Source: Casuarina equisetifolia
Taxonomy: Eukaryota > Streptophyta > Magnoliopsida > Fagales > Casuarinaceae
Direction of reading: 5' to 3'
Assembly (NCBI GenBank): GCA_028551475.1
Contig: CM052362.1
Coordinates: forward strand, 16,608,521 to 16,672,520
DNA length: 64,000 nucleotides
The notes below the pieces were generated by a model. The model did not search any database. It was not told where the DNA came from and was given only the letters and a program-made list of their open reading frames with translations. The translations under genes were made by a program, and so were the position numbers. Below, piece after piece: positions 56,623-64,000 of this stretch (position 1 is its first letter; the number at the start of each line of letters is the position of its first letter).

Positions 56623-56948
56623 TGTTAGAGAAAACCACATCCACTCGCCTTCCCGCGCGTGCGGAGCAGGCACGGGACACCGTTGCTCACTCGAAGTCTC
56701 TACAAACCCTAGCCGCCGCCGACTGAGAAACTTGGCCAGAATCTTTCACCAAACCTTTGTGTAAATGATATGATTTTGTTTCCTTTCTCATCTGATTGTA
56801 AATTCTATAAAGAACCTAATTGTACATGGATGTAATTAATGAGAGATTTGATCAATAACAGAGATAAAAATTTTTGGTCATTCTTCCTCTGTTCTATTCA
56901 AAGTTAGGGTTCCAGCGATCCTATTCTCCGCCTTCAATCTTTCTTTCA
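56623..56948 (+). repeat. 3' LTR of the plus-strand Copia
   Basis: 326 bp, partner of 51988-52314. The loop of its CG-rich palindrome is inverted relative to the 5' LTR (gga at 56663-56665 against tcc at 52028-52030). It ends tctttctttca, followed by agaag. Confidence 0.92.
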
Positions 56949-57554
56949 AGAAGCAGTAAACAGAGAGATAAGGGTGTGAAAAAAGCTAATGGTGTGGACG
57001 AGCCATAGTTGATTTGGTCATATCCAAGCACGAGCAAGCAGATGCCTTGGTACCGACCTACGGAGATGGGACCGATGAACCTTCGCAGAAGATAAAATTT
57101 GGTCATACTCAAGCTGAAGCTTTGGTTTCGACCTTTCCATTCTACGAGTCCTCATCCATGTAAAGAAGTGGCATAGTGCGGTTAATACATGGAAGGACCT
57201 TTGTTTTTCCTTCTCCTTTGCTTCCGAATCTGGGTAATGGATAGAGTGCCTCGAGATATTCATCGGTGGCTTCGCTTCAGTTTCCAAAAGAATCAACTCT
57301 GATAGCTGATCCTTTTTATTCCCTCAGTAGTCCTAATCTTAAAAGGGGGAGAAAAGGTTGTTTCCTAGACATTATTTATTTATTTGTCTGAGCAATCTGC
57401 TTTGTGGATTGAAAGTGTAGTATCCACATGATTATTTAGATCATTAGGTAGATGTGACACTGTAACGATAAAAAGTACCAACCCAATAGCTAGTTTAGTA
57501 TATGGACTTTTATATCCCAAACCTAAGTTAACCACCTAAATAAGTTATATCTTC

Positions 57555-57665
57555 GTCTAAAAACATATTAGAAACTTTAAATAAAACTACCACAAACCTA
57601 ATCTATTTCTAGCATGATAGTATATGGTAGTTTTATTTAGAGTTTCTAAGATGTTTGTTGTCTCA
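57555..57665. repeat. Foldback (MITE-like) inverted repeat, copy 2
   Basis: Arms aaataaaactacc (57579-57591) and ggtagttttattt (57626-57638), as at 28361-28420. The arms are unchanged while the loop differs at several bases. Confidence 0.5.
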
Positions 57666-58305
57666 ATACTATTTTTGAATTCTAATAATACATTCTCAAT
57701 TTCAAGATTTATAAAAAGATACTATTTTTAAAGTCCATAATCTAGTAATAAATTATCCTTCTGACTTCAAGTCTAAGATGCCTGTAAAACTCCATCAATG
57801 AACGATTTACTCAATTTAGCCTTGTAAACATATATGTTTCAAACTGTTCTTATTCTAAAACTCTTGCCAACTTTTAATCCGGTTAAACCATTTTCAACAT
57901 AGAATATTAATTCGGTCCCAATTGTCGCATAGCATGGTAGGACATCCATACTTTTCGGTCACCTTCTGAGTTCTACATCTCATGCATGCAACTTACTTAA
58001 ATAGGTAAAGGATAATACTGGACATAATTAGGATAATACTAGAGATGAAATTACATAACTAGGAAAAGAAGAACAGAAAATCCAAAGTACTTCTAACATT
58101 CCATTCAAAAGCTTAAGTATAGGACTCAAACTCAAGCTAACTTATATATCACTAGAGGAAGTTTTATTATTTATTAGGATCATTCTGTGAAGTTCCCAGA
58201 AAGTTTAAAAGACAAACAAAATACATTAAAGTACCAAGCGATCTATCTTCAACAACCCATTCTACAGTCAATTGGGCTGCCTCGTTGACATGGTAACAGC
58301 ACTCT

Positions 58306-58575
58306 TTATCCGTAGTACTTGACTTCTCTATAGATCGCTCTGTAGGTTTGCTTCAACATCTTGCTGCCCTGAGTGCTGCTTATAACAGCACTCTCCCTTC
58401 TCCGAGGATTGTCGCTCCCTTGATACTCAACGTCTGCATATGCATGTGACGAAGGAGCAACCCTACCATACTTCTTGTTCGGCCCATAGAACTTGTCTAT
58501 TAAAGAAAAGCCTTCCTTCCCAATCCTGACAAGGTCTGCCTGCTGATATGCCACGCAGCTTTGCTTTCCTAGCAC
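58306..58575 (-). CDS. Small protein B2, 89 aa, unknown family
   Basis: ATG 58575 to stop at 58306, one exon. It is nearly the same as B1: M-L-G-K-Q-S-C-V-A-Y-Q-Q-A-D-L-V-R-I-G-K, E-G-F-S-L-I-D-K-F-Y-G, Y-A-D-V-E-Y-Q-G-S-D-N-P-R-R and Y-R-E-V-K-Y-Y-G. Two codons are added after R-R-R-E (S-A-V replaces one residue), with no frame break. The TATA box and leader are conserved (58643-58653). Frame conservation over about 270 bp between copies that differ by several percent supports a real gene. Function unknown. Confidence 0.68.
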   Translation of the reverse strand: MLGKQSCVAYQQADLVRIGKEGFSLIDKFYGPNKKYGRVAPSSHAYADVEYQGSDNPRRRESAVISSTQGSKMLKQTYRAIYREVKYYG

Positions 58576-58929
58576 AACAAAAACTACAAATCAAGTAGCT
58601 TTCTCTTGTTTTCCTGGTACAGATCTTGCAGGCCAAACTCCGATTTTATAAGGGTAGTAGTCTTTTTCTGTGGGTTCAAGAGACCAGGTCATAAAAACTG
58701 AAGTTTCTAGGACACGGCCATGGAGAGGAATCCAAAAATATCTTATTTCATTTCGTCGTTTTCCAGATCATATTGCATTTTCTCGGGGAATAATCTAGAA
58801 TTGCTGCCTTGTACAGGAAAATGCGAGTGGATATTTTATGCATTTCAAATGTCACGCATGTGGCGTCATCACTCTTACCTCATACATCCGTTGCTGAGCT
58901 TAACTTGGAAGCAAAATTATTCGACTCTT

Positions 58930-59142
58930 ATGGGTAGGCCGGTAGAGCGGGCAGGATTTGATGCGTATTCAGGTGGCAAGCAAAAAGCAAACGAGAAGAG
59001 ATGGCATAATAAGGTGGTTATTGCGGTGGTCGAACGCAAAAGCGGAGGCACATCGATCCCAATTATTGAGATTCAGAGTATTTTAACTTCTACTTTCGTA
59101 CCTGACTTGCTAAGTACGTTATCTCCTTGTGGGGTTACATGA
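58930..59142 (+). CDS. Small protein C2, 70 aa, intronless copy (tentative)
   Basis: ATG 58930 to TGA 59140-59142. It reads M-G-R-P-V-E-R-A-G-F-D-A-Y-S-G-G to I-P-I-I-E-I-Q and directly S-I-L-T-S-T-F-V-P-D-L-L-S-T. Relative to C1, 113 bp are missing: exactly the putative intron plus one codon (AAT). The frame is open further upstream to 58720, but copy 1 has a stop there, so I chose the shared ATG. It is divergent from B2, 354 bp apart. Family unknown. Confidence 0.45.
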   Translation: MGRPVERAGFDAYSGGKQKANEKRWHNKVVIAVVERKSGGTSIPIIEIQSILTSTFVPDLLSTLSPCGVT

Positions 59143-60035
59143 ATAATGAAAGCCTTTGATGCTCTTCTTCCTCACTGTTTGATGCGTTAACTTTGTCACA
59201 AGACATGATAAAAGAAAAGAAAGAAAAGATAGACAACGAGATGTGCGAGTTAGATTGCATTGATTCCATTATGATGGTAAACTATACATATATACAGGCC
59301 TAAGCCTAGTCTACTCTACATGGTAATAAGTTCCTTGTTCATTGCGCCGTCGTTTTGCATTGTGGGACTAAGATGACAAGCTGTTCTTCTTTTGACGCAA
59401 CACTGAACAAATCTCAGCAGATTTTATGGCAAGACACTCCCTCTTTGATGCGGCTGGTATCTGATTTGCTATTTCTTTATTTCTTTTATTTCTTTCGGCA
59501 AGCTTCTCCCAACCTTCGGTTTTGCAACTCTCATTGTGGTTCTTCAAGGCACCAGCTACTTTCCAAGTAAGAAACTGGCATAGCACTTAAGACTCCTCAA
59601 CATCTACTGCATAACCACTGTTGACATTTTGCTCACACTTAAGACTTCTATTTCTTTTTAATAAATTTGTGAGTTTATTCATCAAAGAATAAGAAAATAC
59701 AAAAATTTAAAGGTATATTCCAATATTATAATTTATTTAGGAGAAAATCAAATTTGAAATCTTCTAACTATAACATAAGAAGACATTCACTTGAAAAAAC
59801 TTAATATTTTTAAATAAATATGTTCTTCTACGTACTGCTTTTATGATTTTAGTCAATAAAATTAGTATTGTAACAATCTTATTTTGAAAATGTCTCTAAT
59901 TTTGTTTAAACTTATATAATATATATAAGTTAAGAAAGAAAATTTAAGTTTCATAACCAAATCTTTTCATTTAATTGCTTTAACCATCTATTGTAGTTCA
60001 GAATTTTAATTATTAATTTTCTTACAAATGCCTTA

Positions 60036-61615
60036 TTCTTGTGTTATTTTGGTTGGCCAAAATTAGTGATGATGCTTACGTACGCTTCGTCAAATTTAGG
60101 CGTAGCGTGTCTATACCTGCACAGTGGGTCCAACGATATTTCTCCAAAAGTGCTATTGAGGGGAGAGACACTAACTCGCATAACATCACATGAACAAAAC
60201 TCTATATCCCAAGAATAAAAGTTACTTCTGGTGTGGGACGAATTTCAGCACTCTTTATCTGCAAACATATTCACCCCTGCAATCGCACCCACCGCTTTGT
60301 GACCAAAAACTTATTCTGTTATTCCGCCGATCACGGATGGTTTAGACAAGGATATTGAGGCTCATCCTTCTGAACTAATACCTAGCAGATAATAGCAAAG
60401 ACCACTCTGAGATGTTAACAATCATGATTTTTTATCTTTCTGTTACCCGTCTAGCGAACTCATTTTTACCAAGTCCACGTCCCAGGACCTTCTTGATGCT
60501 TCGGTGGTGTTTGAAAGTGGGCAGCCTCTACTCCTTGGACATACGAAGCTGTTAAGTTCCGGGCTGGCGAGTACTGCTTCGCAGAAAGGGGGAGAGGGGG
60601 AAAAAGAAAACAGGGTAGTACAACAAGCCACGCAACGCTCTAGAATGGTTGTTCAACCTATGGTCCAAGTCGCGTAATTGCTTCCTCCTCATCCCTTGTA
60701 CCTCCCACCAAAAATTATTCAAGCTAAGTTCGATCATCTGCCTTTGTCTAATCTCTTTTAAAATAATTGGTCGCAGTGGTTTTCAGCATGACACACTGTT
60801 CAGTAGTCCTTGATACTGGATCCTTTAATCATGCAATTTTCATGGGGAACAAGAAAGTAGGTAGAAAGCAGTTGGGTAAGAAAAAAAAACACAGAGAAAG
60901 CCGGATAAGGCTGATAAGTTAAACAAGTGATAAGTCGAGTACAACTATGTTACAGGCAAAACATGTTTTACTCACTCCAGTTGTAAGATAACAGGAAAAC
61001 AGACAAGACTACTACTTGTATATTACAGCAAAGCATGCAGAGGGCAAAACTCCTGAGATTACTTCTATCATATAAGTGAGTACGTTTAGTAGCTTGTACG
61101 AAGCAGAAAAGGGAGAGCTACTTCTTCTGAGGACCGAAGCCACGGCTTTTTCCCACGAAGTGATCCGTGATCACCACACCGCCATATGCCCGGGCCATCT
61201 CGTAGCAACTGATGGCGGTCTCTTGCTTTTGAGGCAACGTCCTGATGTGTGCCTTGGTAGGTTGCCTCTTGTGGCCAAGGAATTCATCTATCATATCAAA
61301 GCCTTCCAAGCCGATCTTAGCAAGGTCTTTCTGAGGTGCCATACGTTACAGAAACAGCAGAACAGATATAGAGACCAACTGGCTTTCTTGCTCAATTTTC
61401 TGATGCTAATGTATCAGGCAAACTTCCCTGTATATAGGAGTTACATCAACCCTTACGCTTATACTCCCTACAGGCCCAAGCAAGAAAGTGAAACAGAATA
61501 TGGAATTTTGAAAGGAAAATGCAAAAGGTCCAACTTTTGATGATTCTCTTCAAAGATGCAGGGTTACTGGGAAATTCTTCTGGAATTGGGCAAAATTACA
61601 GTTTAGTATTTGCTT
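60036..61615. repeat. Segmental duplication copy 3, left part
   Basis: Matches 23740-25230 (the distal polygalacturonase upstream region, spacer, gene A and its promoter). An extra ~120 bp around 60130-60250 is not in copy 1. The match ends near 61615. Confidence 0.85.
61118..61342 (-). CDS. Small protein A3, 74 aa, unknown family
   Basis: ATG 61342 to stop at 61118. It begins M-A-P-Q-K-D-L-A-K-I-G-L-E-G-F-D-M-I-D-E-F, then has a basic linker with H-K-R-Q-P-T-K-A-H-I-R and A-I-S-C-Y-E-M-A-R-A-Y-G-G-V-V-I-T-D-H-F, ending G-F-G-P-Q-K-K. The N-terminus has a single copy of the 11-residue unit that is doubled in A1. A TATA box (61430-61437) lies about 90 bp upstream on the minus strand. The intact frame and promoter make it the best candidate, with A1, for a working gene A. 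Confidence 0.68.
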   Translation of the reverse strand: MAPQKDLAKIGLEGFDMIDEFLGHKRQPTKAHIRTLPQKQETAISCYEMARAYGGVVITDHFVGKSRGFGPQKK

Positions 61616-61800
61616 GAATTTGAGGAGATGCGGCACGAAGCTCACTCTCTTCACGGATCGGATCACAAGGTGGCATGTTTGAGTTTGAGGGGATGAGGCG
61701 TGATGCTCTCTTTCTCTTCACATATTGGACCACATGGCGGCAGGAGGATTTCTTCATTTTTTTTTATTTTTGGGCAGGATGAATGATAGCTTATTTTCAG
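61616..61800. other. Imperfect direct repeat of about 65 bp
   Basis: Two diverged units (about 61618-61683 and 61684-61748) share gaggNgatgNggc, ctctcttca and cNcaNggNgg patterns. No gene is seen. Confidence 0.4.
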
Positions 61801-62690
61801 TTCGGTGAGTGCAACTTGTGGGCGGCGCAATATATATATATGTATATTGCGCGTGAATTCTATGGGAAAAAGGGTTACAGGAAGGAAAATTGTTTTAAAG
61901 CCAATGAACCACAATGTAAGCATTGCAAATTAAATGAGTACCCATGCCACAAGAATTATAAAGGACCATTTTTAGTGAATCTTAAAACTATAACCTCTAT
62001 CTTGCCACACCTTACTCTAGAACAATGATAGAATTGTGAGCATTATTAATGAGCATTTTGCAAGCATCTTACATGCTCACATGGCAACTATATGCAAATT
62101 TCTTTAAAAACTTTGGATTGTTGATAATGATGCTTGTGATCATATTACTTTTAATGTCAAATGCTTAGAATCAAGTGTGAATTGTGTATTTAAGATCTAA
62201 GATTGTCAAACTACAGAATTATGATCACATAGAAATTTCACACATTGGTTCAAGAAATATATCCAAAGATCTAAAGCTTGAGATTGTTTGACTTTTTAAA
62301 TTTAATTTTTTATTAGTGTCAGAATTTGTATTTAAAACTAAATTCTGAATCATATTTTATTATCTATGTATTTTAGAAACTTTGATGAGTGAGGTTAAGA
62401 GAATTGTTAAAATAAGGCATGGGCTTATTTTTTTTGTATCACATGATAGGGCTAATTTTGTTTCCTCGGTTAAGCCGAGATATGAAAAGTTTTAAGTTTT
62501 TTTATGGTCTTAAAAAATTTTCAAAATTTGATTTGTATTGTCCTATATGTCCCCTTGCAAAACAATAATGCAATCATTTTCTTGCATGTAGTTAGAATGT
62601 AAAAGGATTATTTGATTTAATCTATATTGATATATGGAAACCTTACAAGATTTATAATTATAATGGATTAAAATATTTTTAAACCAATGG
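61801..62690 (+). pseudogene. Copia gag-protease-integrase remnant
   Basis: Decayed plus-strand pieces in order: a knuckle-like C-K-H-C-K-L-N-E near 61918, the protease block W-I-V-D-N-D-A-C-D-H-I-T near 62117 (G of the active site lost), C-P-L-A-K-Q near 62552, and integrase D-L-I-Y-I-D-I-W-K-P-Y-K near 62615. Truncated at about 62690. This is a different lineage from the three full elements. Confidence 0.65.
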
Positions 62691-62739
62691 TTGGGGTAGT
62701 CAAAGCTGATGGAGCAACTAAGGGCAATGTGAAAGAGGA

Positions 62740-62960
62740 AATGCAAAAAGGGAAAATGTTTTCTTGAAAAATGATGTCATGATTGATAATTTTTTTTTCA
62801 ATGATTGGGTCATAGAGGCAATAACTTTTTTTAAGCAGAAAGATAATCTATAAAGATGCAAGGTATTGCATGGAGACTAAATCTGTCACATGTACCCAAT
62901 GTAGTGGTGTAACAACAACAACCAAAGAAAGAAAGGATGTGGTACTATATAATAAAGTGA
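62740..62960 (-). pseudogene. Copia integrase C-terminal fragment (minus strand)
   Basis: It aligns base for base with 45130-45310 of the minus-strand Copia (shared tttcttgaaaaa, attgggtcata, tgcatgga and gtaacaacaacaaccaaa-type blocks). It is a shred of a related element, in the opposite orientation to its left neighbour. Confidence 0.6.
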
Positions 62961-63166
62961 AAAGATGGAGAAAGCTAGAGAGTTTGTAGGAATGATGTTG
63001 TGTATTATGATAATCAACTTTATAATGTGAAGTTTATACTTATAGACCTAGGCTATAAACTAAATATGAAATCTAGGTAATTATAGGAAAATATTACGTT
63101 GAATATAAAAGGAATATTTTGATTCCTATAACAGAAAGATATTGACAGCAGTATATTCATTAACAG
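62961..63166 (-). repeat. Probable Copia LTR remnant
   Basis: On the minus strand it begins tgttaatgaatatactg at 63166, an LTR-like start, next to duplication copy 3. No partner was found in the window. The inner border is uncertain. Confidence 0.4.
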
Positions 63167-63667
63167 ATGCGTATTCAAGTGGCAAGTAAAAAGCAAACGA
63201 GAAGAGGTGGGATGATAAGGTGATTATTGCGCTGGTCGAACGCAAAAGCGGAGGCATATTGATCCCAATTATCGAGATTTAGAATGTGAATAAAGGATAT
63301 TTGAGGGCATGGGCTACAGGGTCTCACGTCTTTTCTGGCTCTCCTTTTTTACGACCTTTTTTTTTTTTTTTCATTTCAGCTGTCTTTTCTGTATTAGATA
63401 CTGCGCAGGGTATTTTAACTTCTACTATCTTAACCCACTTGCCAAGTACGTTATCTCCTTGTGGGGTTACATGAATAATTTTGTATTCTTGTCCCTTATG
63501 ATTTGGAAGAATAACGAAAGCCTTCGTCTAATTTTTCACGTTGTTCTTCCTCACTGTTTGATGCCTTAACTTGTCGCAAGGCACGATAAAAGAAAAGAAA
63601 GAAAAGAAATGCAAGGAGATGTGAGAATTTAATTGTGTTGACTCTGTTATGATGATGAACCATACAT
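63167..63667 (+). pseudogene. Gene C3 remnant and flank (copy 3)
   Basis: Matches 29700-30160 and 58962-59260. The first ~12 codons of gene C are missing. In-frame stops occur (for example at the K-Q of S-G-G-K-Q), the intron-like segment is present but its donor is gtgaat instead of gtgagt, and the second half I-L-T-S-T-I-L-T-H remains. It is a decayed copy. Gene B3 is absent. Confidence 0.65.
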
Positions 63668-64000
63668 AATGTTAGTTCTTTGTACTTGAAAAATATAACA
63701 TAACTTACTAAATTATGAATGTTGCCAATTCATATCAATGGATGTGTTTAATTATATTTCCTAAATATCCTCAATATGTAATTGATCGAAGAATAAATCA
63801 TGATTGTTAAACTTCTAAATATGCCTTCTAAAAATACTTATTTACAGTTGTCTACCATTATAGTATCCTACTATAATACTTAATGATTTTTTGATGATTC
63901 GCATTTTGATAGTCACTAAGTTAACAGAGATACTACTTCAATAGTGGAGTAGTCAAATTGAAACAATCTTCAAGATGAATGGAGTAAATTCTAGTTAAAA
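63668..64000. repeat. Spacer segment joined out of order (copy 3)
   Basis: Matches 26108-26410 and 50351-50690, which lie between genes A and B in the other copies, but here it follows the gene C flank. It continues past the window edge. Confidence 0.8.

Larger units (their letters stand above)
51988..56948 (+). mobile_element. Copia LTR retrotransposon, full span, plus strand
   Basis: 4.96 kb, with LTRs 51988-52314 (327 bp) and 56623-56948 (326 bp). It is flanked by ggaag on the left and agaag on the right (one mismatch), and copy 1 shows the empty site near 27675. A primer site, gag with zinc knuckle, protease, integrase and RT/RNase H follow in order. About 26 of 327 LTR positions differ by eye (8 percent). 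It is GC-richer than its surroundings. Roughly a dozen stops and frameshifts, many of them C-to-T type changes, make it defective. Confidence 0.93.
56949..60035. repeat. Segmental duplication copy 2, right part
   Basis: Resumes the match to copy 1 (27675-30930), with genes B2 and C2, the foldback at 57579-57638 and the 190-bp segment at 59460-59660. It is joined to copy 3 near 60035. Confidence 0.88.

Noticed and set aside
1..64000. CRISPR arrays, bacterial operons, tRNA and rRNA genes
   Set aside because: None seen. The tRNA-like matches are primer-binding sites of LTR elements, and the regular repeats are coding minisatellites or microsatellites in plant DNA.

Overview
The window is nuclear DNA of a flowering plant, most likely a woody eudicot. 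It holds spliced genes with GT-AG introns, a plant organelle RNA-editing factor of the MORF family, a plant pectinase, and several ages of Copia and Ty3/gypsy retrotransposons. Nothing in it is bacterial, and the species cannot be named from the sequence.

Layout. At 1-10.4 kb lies a retrotransposon graveyard: a Ty3/gypsy fragment on the minus strand, then an old Copia element whose integrase region is split by a second Copia (4224-9303, paired 340-bp LTRs). From 11.5 to 23.5 kb is the genic part, three genes all on the minus strand: a 506-aa protein with a DPF/FG-rich N-terminus and C-terminal TPRs; MORF3 (248 aa, four exons); and a five-exon polygalacturonase of about 963 aa whose first exon adds some 590 residues of secreted, repetitive H/N/G/D-rich sequence to an apparently complete exo-polygalacturonase domain.

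From 23.5 kb to the right edge the window is a family of diverged segmental duplications. Copy 1 is 23.5-30.9 kb. Copy 2 is 42.2-60.0 kb, swollen by two Copia insertions at 42917-48547 (minus) and 51988-56948 (plus). Copy 3 starts at about 60.0 kb, is rearranged, and runs off the right edge. The unit is: polygalacturonase 5' end and promoter, small gene 'A' (74-81 aa), about 4 kb of AT-rich DNA, small gene 'B' (87-89 aa), and a divergent small gene 'C' (about 70 aa). A and B share an N-terminal motif (D-L-x-x-I-G-x-E-G-F-x-x-I-D-x-F) and have TATA boxes; I do not recognise the family. Between copies 1 and 2 (31-42 kb) lie degenerate Copia, LINE and Ty3 pieces, a duplicated LINE/flank/gag composite, a near-perfect 223-bp tandem duplication and a probable fragment of a captured host gene.

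Functionally the genes look independent: vesicle or chaperone-type TPR scaffold, mitochondrial or plastid RNA editing, cell-wall pectin hydrolysis, and a cluster of unknown small proteins. The points most worth following up are the repeat-extended polygalacturonase, the A/B/C small-gene cluster, and an intron present in gene C copy 1 and missing from copy 2. Exon coordinates were worked out by hand from splice sites and reading phase.
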